Shown: one piece after another, positions 1-11,221 of the stretch | Layout of the letters: each line of letters begins with the position of its first letter | Position numbering within the stretch: position 1 is the stretch's first letter | Assembly (NCBI RefSeq): GCF_025024155.1 | Contig: NW_026251736.1 | Span: 124,001-188,000, forward strand | Direction: 5' to 3' | Source of the DNA: Gamsiella multidivaricata | Taxonomy: Eukaryota; Mortierellomycota; Mortierellomycetes; Mortierellales; Mortierellaceae | Length of the DNA: 64,000 nt | The notes under the pieces: model-generated | The model's input: only the letters and a program-made list of their open reading frames with translations | Databases searched by the model: none | Told to the model about the DNA's origin: nothing | Made by a program: the position numbers and the translations under genes

Positions 1-1280
1 GTCTAATTGGAATAAAGGCGTCATCGTCAAGTCGAAATCAGCGAACTATATCCTGGAGAAAAAAAGAAAAAAAAAAGCCCCTGCAAGCCTTCATTGTCGC
101 AGCCCATGACTGTACCTCTCTCGCCACTTTTCCGGACTTCCTCTTATGCTCGATCTCGCAGATGGCAGAATCCCATGCGTTGCCGTGCACCGTGAGGTAG
201 CAAAATTCGTTCCCTGCTACCATTCCACGTCGCAAATCCTCCTGATCCTGTCGAAGAGCCTCACTGTTCGTCAAAGTGATCAATGTTGTGGCGATGTGGG
301 CCAAGCCATTAGCCGCAAACGGTTTTGAGGCATCCGGAAAGAAACTATCGGCATCCGGGACATCCTCATGATATACAGCAATTATACGAGACGTATCTAG
401 CATGCAAATGGAGAACGCATACGTGGGCTGGTTAAATACGGACTCTTGGCTCCCTATTGCCGAAGTGTTTTGTAGAGAGTTTGCGTGATATGTGGGATAC
501 CTGTCAAAAGCCCTGTAATTGAACGGATTAAATTAAATGTGTCCGGAACGGAGGCAATCAGAAACTGTGAAAGCGAGTCGAAGTAGACTGTGAAGTTAGA
601 GTTCTCTATCAAAGAAGGTTAAGGGCGTTTTATGGTGAGAATCAGCGCGCAAGCAATCCAGTAGTACGACAGAGATAAACGATAGTTAAAAAATGCAACC
701 TTACGAGAGGAGATGAGCTCCATGATGACTTTGGTCGCCCTTCTAATGTTCCTGAGACTAGTAGGGATGATTTTGGTGACATGCGACTCTGCAGCTGTTC
801 GGCCAGAAGCAGAGCTTATCTTTGATATTGATGCTTGATATGTGTCGGTCCATCCCAGAGGATTGGAGTAACAATCGACGATGACTTTGCTATAACGATG
901 TGTTAACAGAATGTGAGGTAAGGAACGTGTACACCATACAAAAATGACTGATGGACACATGAAGATCAACCAGGTGTTTGAAAGCCGCGTACAGATGTGA
1001 ACCCTTAACCAAGGATAAGAGCCGATCAGGAGCTGTCTCTGCACAGACCAGGACAATGGTATGACTATCAAAAGGCGCAAAATTAAAGGAGAACGTTAAC
1101 TGCCATGTCGAGTTCGTGCGCAGAAAATACTCTAAACAATGTGAACGATTTATACTCTGTAGGTGTGTTGCCTAACAATTCCAGGCCAAGGACTTGACCC
1201 GACTGCTCGAGCGTGTCCTTGACAAGGATGAAGGGCGATGTCTCCTTTCCTGTCAGGATCTTTTCAAGGATAGGCGCCAT
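1..1280 (-). CDS. ELP5: Elongator complex protein 5 (Elp5), 3' end beyond the window
   Basis: Elp5 is a RecA-like small subunit of Elongator (Elp4-5-6 ring), which is needed for wobble-uridine tRNA modification. Exons I read on the minus strand: 1280-1177, 889-705, 587-501, 453-116, 45-1 (open). Exon 1 starts MAPILEKIL and gives ILVKDTLEQSG. Later exons give CYSNPLGW, FDSLSQFL, IAVYHEDVP, then the telltale CEIEHKRKSGKVARE followed by FADFDLTMTP. The basic E-H-(K/R)-(K/R)-K-S-G stretch and the following F-x-L strand are what I recognise as Elp5/Iki1. The join between exon 1 and exon 2 is the least certain. The C-terminus is cut off by the window edge. It shares a 315-bp intergenic region with RAD51C, transcribed the other way. 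Confidence 0.8.
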
Positions 1281-1595
1281 GTCTGTTATGGTGCTGAATC
1301 GATATGCTGGCGCTTTCCTCGATATGCCGTCAATGCCTCTGCGCTTTCCTATCCAACGCGGCGTCTAGTTGTTGTCCTTGGGCGCAAATCGGTCCTGCCA
1401 CGAATCAAAATGGAGGTTGAATGAAAAGAGAAATGTCATGTTGAAACACGGAAGATCACAGAAGACTGGCGTGACTTCGGTCTGTGTCTTAAAAGTTGGT
1501 GGCAAACGAAAGCCCGTTCTGATCAGCAAATCCCACGGCCATCACTTCCACAGAGTCGCCTTGCCATTAAAGCAGACGCAGCACATGAATTGACC
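1281..1595. other. Divergent intergenic region ELP5 / RAD51C
   Basis: 315 bp separate the two divergent start codons, so it must hold both promoters. I see no TATA box or recognisable factor site. Short ORFs here (for example 1369-1593) have no family resemblance. Confidence 0.6.
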
Positions 1596-3500
1596 ATGGC
1601 TGCATCAAGACCCGCTGTGACCCTTCGGTTGTCAGCCGGTCTTAGGGAGAAAGTGCTCCGATCTGGCTATAGCACCGTCGCAGATCTCTCTTCTGTCCCT
1701 ATTGAAGACCTCACCTCAGGTACCTACTGTATTAGCTATTCCAGTGCAAGAAGCATTGTCATTCTTGTGTCCGGGCACGTTATTTTCGTACTATTGTGGG
1801 GTCTTATTAACAAAGGAAATGTCGCTACCGTGTTTATGTTTTATCCGTAGAACTCAAATTGTCTCCAAAGCAGACGCGTGAATTGCAGAACCAACTGCAT
1901 CCTTCATGTAAGAATCATACAAATAATGGCCAGGCTTAGGAATGCTTCAATGGTCAGGCGCTAATGGCTCCTCTGCAACATGTATGACGCCGTCTTTATA
2001 ATAATGGCATCAAAATCATTAGCCGTGTCCTGGGTGTCGATCACCGCTAACCAGACATTGGAACAAGAGAGGAAATGGACCCCTATCACTACATCCAGTA
2101 AAGCCCTTGACAGTCTCTTTGGAGGGCAACAAGGATTTCCCCCAGGAAAAATAACTGAAATATGCGGGTTGCCGGGATCGGGCAAGACCCAACTGGGGTA
2201 TGTTTGTCTTTCTATCCGCACAATGGGAAAATCCCATGTAATAACCGCTGCTAACAGTCTTTGCGAGCTTTGTTATGTGTAGGCTGCAGCTTTGTATAAA
2301 CGCACAGATGCCACGTTCTGCGGGAGGCGCAGCTGGAACTTCTATTTTCGTGGGTAGGTGGTGAGGGCTAGGAATACGCCAGGAAGCCGACAACTACGAT
2401 CAGCAGTTTTGCTCAACACGATCTTATTTCACTCTGTTCGCACCATGATAGATACCGAAGGCAGCTTTGTAGCTAAAAGGGTAGCACAGTTAGCTGTAGC
2501 TTGCTCTGATAGTCTTCACGAACTTGATGACAGCGCTGGTATGTATCCATCTAAACCATGGCATTTACAATCATGATACGTCGATCAGATGCTAAATACA
2601 GCCAGTATTTTCTTAATACGATAGAAGGCATCCCGAATGCCATAACTACGGACAGTCTTATGCAAGGAATTCAGTATTGTCGAGTCCATAGCCCTGTCGA
2701 GCTCATAGCCATGACCAGGATACTGAGTGGGATTGTGCAGGCGCATCCCAAGGTAAACCCGTTACTCCACGATAACAACGGACTCATCTAAATTGACGCT
2801 GATCTATAGTCTTCTGTCAGAGTAAGATAGCTACAGTTAATAATGCAGTCGCTATTTTTTTACTTTATTGTTTTCGTCCTCAGACGAAGCTGATTGTAGT
2901 AGATTCAATTGCATTTTTGTTTCGGTCCAATTTCAGCGACATGAATATGCGGACAAAACTTATCGCAGCTCTAGGAAGACGGTTGGCGACAATAGCGCGC
3001 GAACATGACATCGCAGTACGTGCGGTTGGGATGTCGATTTCTCTTGTCGATGCTTTCCCAGTAAGCAAAAATATGCTTGATATCGTGCGTATCTAATGCT
3101 ATTCTGTCTACCTCACCCGCGAATAATCACCTAGGTCGTTGTCATGAACCAAATGACCACCAAAATAGAGTCGAATCAACTTCAAAGGGTGCAGCAAACA
3201 CATGAACAGTCTTCGGGCAGGGTCCATCCAGCACTGGGCGAAACATGGGGCAACATGTGCACTCACCGTATACGACTCTATGTTCATGCGGATGGGCAGA
3301 GGACCGCCAGGCTGTTTAAATCACCAACAATCCAGGAACAAACTGTGCCGTTTCGGATTATTAGTGGCGGCATATCCGATGTTGAGGACACGTCGGAGCA
3401 GATCCCCAGCAGTCCAACGGGTGGGGAAGCTGAGCTTGTCCTTGCCCCTGAGGAGGAAATGATTTTTTGGGAGCCCATAGACGCGCCAGCAAGCCCATAG
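1596..3500 (+). CDS. RAD51C: RAD51 paralogue, RAD51C type (DNA repair)
   Basis: RAD51C acts in the RAD51 paralogue complexes that load or stabilise RAD51 in homologous recombination and interstrand-crosslink repair. Model: exons 1596-1719, 1851-1907, 2023-2197, 2283-2353, 2452-2538, 2625-2752, 2884-3015, 3135-3500, giving 379 aa (human protein about 376). Walker A is GLPGSGKT, followed by QLGLQLCINAQMP. The IDTEGSF motif follows, then EGIPNAI, then Walker B LIVVDSIAFLFRS. The C-terminal part has MNQMTTKIE, HPALGETWGN and LFKSPTIQE, which match the order of motifs in RAD51C rather than RAD51, DMC1 or XRCC2/3. The N-terminus has a helix-hairpin-helix-like start (LSAGLREKVLRSGYSTVADL). The first ATG in a good context is at 1596. 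All eight exons keep frame, so I consider it intact. Yeasts such as S. cerevisiae lack a clear RAD51C. Confidence 0.88.
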
Positions 3501-3702
3501 AAGAACTCTCGAACATAAACGACCACATGGTCCGTGCGATTCATGTTGTAATTATTTTGCGCCATTTTTAGGCCACTGCATCATCAACACGTTTATCATC
3601 CATTGGAATCAACTTTGACTTCAGGAACTGGATCAACAATACGGACGACAACAATCAGAGCCACAACACCAAAGAGCATCTTGCGTTATAAAATTAAGCA
3701 AT

Positions 3703-5188
3703 ATGCCCGCAGCCAATATTCCACCAATGGTCGCCACCTCATCGCCTTCAGCTCTCGAGGTGAATCTGCGTCGACTAATGGCAAAGTGTGATGCCAAGGT
3801 CCGCAGTTCTGACAAGATTCTCCAGGGTTCAGACAGGACTAGATACGCAACGGTTAGTCGCTATTGTTGCTCCCGTTCCTCACGACATTCGTGGCGTGCT
3901 AAGATGTGCGACATATTGACAATTTCTATACCCGTTGGACGCTTCACATAGAATATTAAGGTGTTAAAAGAAATGTTGATGGACCTGGAAGACGAACTTA
4001 CGAAGAAGTACGACGCTTACGACCTCTTTCACGCAATATACTTGGATAAGGCGATTGTGGGACTAACGCGCGATGTTCGATTTCGTTATGTGTTGAACCA
4101 TAGCGGCAAAGGAGATATCGACGCTCTAATGGAATATGAGAAAAAAATCGAGCAATTGGCAAGCGTAGTGGACGGATCAGCGCCGGTAAGGATATCTGCC
4201 ATTCCAATAACATTACAGAGATGAAGATGAATTGCGTTATTCACGAGCGCTGACTATTTATCGCTTTTTGGTTCTATCGACGCTTAGATAGTATCAGGCA
4301 ACAAGGGCCTTGTGCAGGTGAGGATGATACCACCTGTATCACAGACGCCTGACGCGTTGGCTCGCGGGATCAACTCAGCTCCAAGGAGGATATCACAGCA
4401 TGTATTGGAGCCCAGTCGCGAAGACCTCCATGTAAGGGTTCGATCACACAGTGTCCGGTTATTGTCTTAACAATACTCTGTATTTGTAGAGAACGATACT
4501 TATATATACGACTTGACTATTTTATAGGGTCAATCAAGTCGCTCAAGCAAGGAACCGGACTTTTCAACACCAAATAGAGCCGATGAACTGTTGGGACTGC
4601 GAGAACGGAGGTATCTATTGATGCATCAAAGAAGATATCGAATACCCGGCCTTTTGTTCTCTCTGTCTCTTTATCTTACATACTTCGAACTGCAACGCCG
4701 CCACTAGATCAGGAAAGGATACCAGTCAGCAGCGACAGACGGATGGCTTAAGGATATCGGACGCACGGGACCCCGCTCCTGACCAACGGCAGATCGAAGC
4801 AGCCTTGCAGAATGATCGCACCCAACGTGAGGAGATGGAGGAGGGAATTTCCAGGTTGATGCAGCAACTTCGACACAACGCCATGGCGATCCAACAAACT
4901 CTGACGGATGAACAAAAATCCGGGGTGAGTTACGCTTGATATCATCGCCACTTTTGACACTTTGCCAGACAATTTGCTCACAGCAACTTCGCTGTCGATT
5001 CTCTGTAATAGATCCTAGATGATGCTGATCAGGCGCTGGATAACAACATCTCGAGGCTGGGCAAGGAACGGACAAGACTTGAGCTATACTCAAAGCAGAG
5101 CCGCAAAACCAAATGGATGATTTGGGGCATTGTCCTGGGCGTCAGTGTTATGTTCGTATTCATGTTCTTCGTTATCCGCATCTTTTAG
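3703..5188 (+). CDS. USE1: Use1-type SNARE of the ER (Golgi-to-ER retrograde fusion)
   Basis: Use1 is the ER Qc-type SNARE that pairs with Sec20, Ufe1/syntaxin-18 and Sec22 for COPI vesicle fusion. Model: exons 3703-3852, 3961-4185, 4318-4431, 4528-4610, 4708-4924, 5012-5188, giving 321 aa. N-terminal EVNLRRLMAKCDAKV resembles the Use1 L-N-x-x-R-L-L-x-(K/R)-C start. The SNARE heptads run from MEEGISRLMQQLRHNA to DDADQALDNNISRL, with the zero-layer glutamine or aspartate region in between. The end is KWMIWGIVLGVSVMFVF...RIF, a single C-terminal membrane anchor with almost no luminal tail, as expected for a tail-anchored SNARE. The middle (exons 3-4) is Ser/Pro-rich and poorly conserved. A generic syntaxin is the alternative. 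Confidence 0.78.
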
Positions 5189-5392
5189 AACAGGCCGTTT
5201 TACACTTTATTTGTTGTATTCTCTTTAAAGCTCTTTCTCCTGGGTAGCGTGGTGCATACTACAAACAATTTCGCAGCTGTCTACACCCCTCTTAAATACA
5301 AAGCGTCGCGGCATTCGTGTAAATCTGGTACTTTATTACGATTGCGTGTATGTCTTCTATATGTACTATACATTCGATACAACATGGACTGT

Positions 5393-6115
5393 TCACAGTG
5401 CCATCCTCAGCACAGTAAAATGTACATCCTCTTGCTTTGTGCGTGCCTGATCCGGGTACGGAACCTTTTCGCCATAATCCACAAACCCAATGCGCTTGTA
5501 CCACTCCGCCAGCTCTGTCCGTTGAAACAGAACATAGACCACCGCCTGTTTGCGCCCCATGGTCTCCTTTGCATACCGCAATCCTTCCCGGACAAGCTTA
5601 CCGCCAATGCCTCTAGATTGCTGTAGAGGATCGACCGAAATCAGACCCAGAAATATCTGGTTCTCTTTTGGCATCGTCTCCAAATAACTCGTTGCGTGCC
5701 CATCCTTCTCATATTCCCCAAAGTCCGGGTAAAACTCGGCGGGATCAAGTTGGATGGTTCCTAGAAGTTGATTCGTCTCTGAATCAAATGCCAGGAGCAA
5801 CAGGTTGACCTTGTCATGTAGCACATCTTTAACTCCCTCTTTGGTGATACGCTCTTCCTTGATGAGATGTGTCTCATGGGTCCATCCGGCATCTATATTT
5901 TCACAAACGTATCAAACCAGGCCATGAACTGTACAATTGAGTAATCAAAGATACATGACAGAGCTGTGCGCCTTCTTCCTGACTCAGAACATACCTGAGC
6001 GGTAGGCGGCGTTGACGATACGGTGGATCTCATCAACATGCTGCATATCCTGCTCTGGATCCGCCCTTCTCACGAGCACGGCGGCAACAGCTTTCTTTGT
6101 GTCTGAGGCGGACAT
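5393..6115 (-). CDS. GNAT-family N-acetyltransferase
   Basis: Two exons on the minus strand, 6115-5995 and 5892-5393, giving 206 aa. The acetyl-CoA binding motif A is clear: ISVDPLQQSRGIGGKLV, that is (V-x-P) followed by Q/R-x-x-G-x-G/A, with the following helix LREGLRYAKETMG. Motif B ends with WYKRIGFVDYGEKVPYP, the usual YxxxGF element. The N-terminal half carries NAAYRS/DAGWTHET, the start of the typical beta1-alpha1-alpha2 block found in GNAT enzymes that act on small molecules. No substrate can be read from sequence. The gene is tail-to-tail with USE1 (stop codons 205 bp apart). No targeting signal seen. Confidence 0.8.
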
Positions 6116-6556
6116 GGTGAATTGACTGCAGATATGAAGGGAGCTGTATGGCGTAAAAGCGAGACTGGGGGGGATGAGAGATGGAGGTGAAAGGGATGAA
6201 AATGAGATGCGTGTGAGGGAAAACGGCCAAAGACGAGTTATGTATGGTTCCTGACCCCAAAAGGAAACGATAATTCAATTGGCCACAAAAGTATGCGACG
6301 CGACGCGCAGATTTTTCATCCTCAGAGGCCGATCCGCCCCTGAAGACGCGTCCACGAAGTGCCTATGTTTCAAGGTTAGGAGAAATTCCTTTCGATCCCT
6401 TTCCCTCTCTGCCTATCTTTTTTTTTTTTTTTTTCTTGGCATGGTTGGAAAAAAATCATAATTGAAAACATTACGGCGCATGATTATCAATGGGAAGATG
6501 CGAATGCGTGTTTATTAGAATGCAAAAAAGAAGAAAAGAAAGCAACTCCTTCTTAT
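6116..6556. other. Intergenic region with a 17-bp T run
   Basis: Upstream of the GNAT gene and downstream of MET10, both on the minus strand. It holds a T homopolymer at 6418-6434. No gene is supported. Confidence 0.5.
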
Positions 6557-9500
6557 TTAGTAAACCTCCAGGACGTAGCGCTCTCCCTCCTTCAACTTGT
6601 TCACAATACGGTTAGCGTCAATCTCAGCGCACTGCTCGCCATCCATAAAGCTCTGAACAATCGCATCCTTAACATCGCCAGCGGGCCAGGTTGGTCCGCA
6701 CAGGTAAAAGTGGCCATTCAAATGGCTGTCGAGCAGGTACTTGTGCAACAGCTTGCCATCTTCGTTCATCTTGTGCTGAATGTAGATCTTCTCCTTCTGG
6801 TCGCGAGAGAAGGCCAGGCGCAGATGTGTCAAGAGACCATCGGCGTGGTATGCCTCGAGCTCCTCGCCGTACAGGTACTCATTTGATCGGTTACGCGATC
6901 CAAAGTAAAGGATCATAGGCCCAACTTCCATACCCTGAGCCTTTTGCCAGGCACGTTCCTGGATAAAAGCGCGGAAGGGAGCCATTCCAGTTCCCAAACC
7001 TGCCATGATGACCGGCTGGTGGGGCGAGGGGGGCAGGGTCATGACCGAGGGCTTGATCGACACTGTCACCTTGGCACCGACTCCCAGCGAAGTTAAGTAG
7101 CGTGTGCACTGACCAAAGCGTGCCTTGCCCGAGGGCGCAGCCCACTCTACGGCGACGACCAAGAGATGCACAGAGTTGGGGTGGGCCTTCATCGAAGACG
7201 CGATCGAGTAATGACGGGGCTTGATGGCTGGCAGCATGTTGATGAGATGAGGAATAGAGGGATGGGCCGAAGGGAACTCACGCAAGATGTCTGCATGGGT
7301 CAAGGTCTCGTCCACACGGTCCTTGAATTCGGCAGCTCCCTCGGGCGAGATAAGGTACGACAGGCGCTCCTTCTCGGTGGCATTGGTTGCATATGGAATC
7401 AGATCAGCATAAAAGCGCTTCGAAGGACGGCCAAAGAGATCCAAGGTCTGCTGCAAGATCTGGAACAAACTGTTGGTCTGGTGACGGGGGAGAGTGCCCT
7501 CGGGCGCGTTCTTGGCCAAAGCGCGGGGTACGACTACGACCGTCTCGGGCTTCTCGCCGTAGAACTCGATAAAGTCGAGAACCTCCTGAGTGTCGTTCCA
7601 GCCGTGGATTCCGAGCGCATCACCGATCTCATAGCGAAGTCCAGTGTCAGTAGTGTCAAACTCGAGGTGGAAAACATTGCGATCGTAAGTGCTGGGAGTT
7701 AAGCGGCGATTCTCGGTGATGGTGACCAGATAAGCGTGACCCTCGTCCGACAACTTGTGGTTGGTGTCGTACGCCTCCGAGAACAGGAGCTGCCAGGCAG
7801 CTTTGTGCCAGTTCGAGGTCTTGGCCAGGACGGCCTCGCTCTCCTCTGCGACCTCGACCTCGGCCTCGGTGCTGGGCGCTGAACCATCGAAGGCGTTGAC
7901 GGTGGAACGGATCGTGGGCTGCACACGCTTGGGGAGAGCCAAGGCGGCCTGGTCTGCCTCGCCGAGCTCGATCGATAACCAGTTTGCATTCTGGGGCACC
8001 TCAATAACCTCCTTGTCGACACGCTCAACCAGGGTTGAAATCAAATCCTTGAGCACCTTGGCGTTCGAAGTCTCGTAATGGCGCTCGATCGACTCAAAGG
8101 CGGCTTCGCGCAAACTGGAAGAATGAGTCTTCAGGAAGGTAACCTGTCCAAGGAGGGTCTTGCCGGCTCCAGAGAGGCCGAGCTCCTTGGCAACATGGGC
8201 GAGATCGATCAAGAGCACCTGGATCTGCTTGGCACCCAATGTAAATCGGAAGGCAGCTGACGTCTTTGTTTCGAGCTCCTCCACACTCCAGGGGGCATTT
8301 AGAACGAGGACAGCTCCTGCCTTAAGCGAGTCCACAACCCTGTACTCGGCCAAGACGGACACATCCTGGACAAAGGCGTAGTCAGCCAAAGCAGACTCTG
8401 CAAACTCAACGGTGTGGGATTTTGAGTATTGAAGACGGGTCTCGATGACAGTGCTGTGACGATAGGAATTGACGCGTGAGCTGTGGTGGACACGGTGGCC
8501 GAGGGCAGTCTGGAAATGCTTGGCAACGTGAGCAGAAACAGCGGCAGAAGATGCTGTCTCCCAGAAGATGACCTGGCTCACATCCTCCTGAGCATGCTCT
8601 TCATCGGCAACAACAGCGGAGAGGTCCAATTTGCCCTGCGAACCGGCAGCCTGGCGAACAAGGGCCTTGAGCCAGCCTTGAGAGAGGACAGAGCCATACG
8701 ATCCGTACTTTGCGTCAACGACAGTGGGACGGCGAACTCCAGTCCAGAGATTGAAGGAAGCCGAGACGTCCAGGAAGATGGGGCCATGAGCAGCAGTGCT
8801 GGCGACAGGCTCAACGACGACAACGGTCTTGGTAGTCAAGGGGATAGCCTTCAAAAAGTGAGAGAATGACCAAGGACGGTACAGACGGATGTTCAGGACA
8901 CCGACCTAAGGATAAGACATGCAGCACATTGGGTGAATGTTAGCATACGGTCGGTCGTGTGAGATACGGTAACAGGCGCCAAAAAAAAAAAAAAAAAAAA
9001 AATTCAGCAGCAGCAGCAGCATACCTTCTCGCCCAAGTTCTTTGCAACATTGTAAGCAGGGCCAAAGACGACGACGACGGTCTCAGGACCTTCAGGGCCA
9101 GTGTACTCAAAAGCCTTGTAGCGACGACCGAGGAGGGTAGCAGCCCTCTCGAAAATGTCCTCGATGCCAGAGACGAGAGAACCCTCATCGTGGCCCAAAA
9201 TCGACTTGTTGTGCTCGTGCTTGATGAACGCAGTAACATCCTGATCCTTAGCGGTCTTGATGGCCTCGACCTGCTGGCTGGTCTGCACTCCATCCAAGAC
9301 ATGGATCACAGACTGGCTAGTTCCTGAAGCAACAGCATGGGCGAGGATTGAGATGTCGTAAGCCTCCTGAACAGAGTTCGAGGCGAGGTACAAGAGACCG
9401 GTCTCGCGAGCGACCAGCACATCCGAATAGTCGCCACGAAGAACGTTCAGATCAGCATCAACGGACTCTGCAGCGACGTGGAAGACGACGGGGGTGCTGG

Positions 9501-10341
9501 ACTGAGCAATCTGGTAGAGATTAGGGACCATATTGACAATGGCGGCCGAGGAAGCCAAGGTCGAGAGAGTACTGCTCCGGGATTCTTGAGAGGCAACGGC
9601 ACCGAGTACTGCGGAGGCGGCGTTGGAGCGAGTCGACATTTTTAAGACCTGAGGAACGAGGGCTCCACCGGTAGCGTTACTCAAACCAGCCTTGGACCAC
9701 TGCTCCGAGGAATGTCCAAGATAAGATTGAGAGGAGGTTGAGGGGTAGACGAAGACGAGATCGCTGAGGGAGTATGCGACATGCTCGACAGCAAGGTTGC
9801 CGGAGACCAGCTGGAAGAGGTCAGCCTCGTTCTGGATACCGAGCGAGAGGTTGGATCGGACAGAGAGTGTGAGCTGATCGAGATCGTCGACAACGGTTAC
9901 AGCCGAGGAAGGGCCCTCGGAGCTGGTGACGGAGACATTGTCGTCCTCGTCGGAGACAGTGGTCCTGGTGGTGGTGATGATAGTCTTTTTGATGGTGGTT
10001 GTTGAGGAAGAACGAATCTGGGCCAGGATCTGAGTGAGCTCCTTGGAGGAGGCGGTGGTGGTTGCAGCAAGGGCTGTAGCGAGATCGTTCAGCTGGGCGT
10101 AGTTGAGGGCAGCGAGCGAGGAGACAGAGATCTGATCGAGGAGCTGGTCGAGACGGGCGAGGGCGAGCTGTTCCTGGTTCTCGTCGAGGTTCTGAGAGAG
10201 AATGGTCTTGCGGACGAGATGCAGGTTCTGGAGGGCCTTGTTGATCTTTTGGGAGGGGTTAGCAGGCTCTGGGACGGGCGAAGCGGGGTCCTTGCTGAAG
10301 AGGCCCGCGGTGTTGGCGAGCGTATGGAGCACCGTCAGCAT
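6557..10341 (-). CDS. MET10: Sulfite reductase [NADPH] flavoprotein subunit
   Basis: MET10 passes electrons from NADPH through FAD to the hemoprotein subunit that reduces sulfite to sulfide in methionine and cysteine synthesis. Two exons: 10341-9025 (439 codons) and 8905-6557 (783 codons), giving 1221 aa. This is longer than budding-yeast Met10 (about 1035). The first about 150 residues are Ser/Thr/Leu-rich and not recognised. Residues about 200-680 form the PFOR/transketolase-like part (VGVLNIRLYRPWSFSHF starts exon 2). The C-terminal part is a ferredoxin-reductase module: LVTITENRRLTP, PRHYSIASSM (FAD site RxYS), GLGTGMAPFRAFIQE and LYFGSRNRSNEYLYGEELE (NADPH site), FYLCGPTW. There is no flavodoxin domain, as in fungal Met10. 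The in-frame ATG at 10341 is chosen because the upstream minus-strand sequence is a pyrimidine-rich leader. The single intron contains CTG repeats and a T22 run. Confidence 0.9.
8981..9019. repeat. A22 homopolymer followed by (CAG)5 inside the MET10 intron
   Basis: Positions 8981-9002 are all A and 9005-9019 are five CAG units. Both lie inside the MET10 intron (9024-8906 on the minus strand). Reading through the donor as coding would add a false run of six cysteines. Confidence 0.9.
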
Positions 10342-11221
10342 GCTGTAGGGAGGTAGAGAGGGAAGAGCGGGGAGAGGAGGGGGAGGAAGGGAGGAGTGAG
10401 GGTGAAGAAAAGGAAAAGAAAGAGAGGAAGAAGAAGAGAAAGAGGTGTGAAGAAATAAGGGTAAGAGAAGAAGATAAGATAGGACAAAGTAAAGTAAAGT
10501 AATGTGAAGTGAAGATGCTTTTGCGATGGGACCAGAAGAGATCGCGCCATCGCACGCGAGAAGACACCCATTCATACGATTTGTTATTAATCAAGAAAGA
10601 TATACCGTGCGAGAGTGAGCGGGAGCACACCACATCAGCGTGCCCTCTCCATCCTATTGATCGATATCTCGACCTTACATATCCTGTTCCTCTTCGTCCC
10701 CATCCTCATTCCTACGCATCGCCACCTCCCATATCTTATTCGTCCATCGACAGCTTCTTCCGCTTCGCCCGAGAGGATTACAAAAAATAAGTCTTTTGAG
10801 TGTGTCCTGATTGGATGGATGTGACAGCGAATCTACGGATGATCGCGACATCTTAGGGAAAAATGGGCAAACATTCTTAAGACAGCACACTCTCTTACTG
10901 GAAGGCATAGCAAAAAAACTCTGTTAATGAGAGACGTGCATGTGTGAAGGCCTGGCTAGTTCCCCTTAACGGAATCGGGAATCGGTCGCGTCTGAGTTCA
11001 AGCGCGTAGAAAAAATAGAAAACAACGTGCTGCAGAGGCACATCGCCACCAAACAGCAGCCTCCTTCTCATCACCAACACACACGTACCTTCTTCACGCA
11101 ACTTGCACATCCATCCAACGCCCTTCGCTCATACCTAAAGGCACCTTTCGACAAGCGAAAAAAAGAGAAAAAAAAGCATCGTTCGCATATACATCCTTAG
11201 GACCCAGTTCATTAATCCATT
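10342..11221. other. Divergent promoter region MET10 / EXO1
   Basis: 880 bp between divergent starts. On the MET10 side (10350-10510) the plus strand is a nearly uninterrupted purine tract (GGAAGAG..., AAGTAAAGTAAAG), so the MET10 leader is C/T-rich. I see no additional gene. ORFs here are pyrimidine-tract translations without family features. Confidence 0.6.

Noticed and set aside
7166..7702. 178-codon open frame opposite MET10
   Set aside because: Antisense shadow of the highly biased MET10 coding sequence. No start context, no domain.
9004..9024. Run of six cysteines at the end of MET10 exon 1
   Set aside because: It results from reading the CTG repeat of the intron as coding. The GT donor at 9024 and acceptor at 8906 keep the frame.
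10259..10633. 124-codon ORF and neighbours in the MET10/EXO1 promoter
   Set aside because: They translate long purine/pyrimidine tracts (FFFLSFFSFSSPSLLPSS) and carry no motif.
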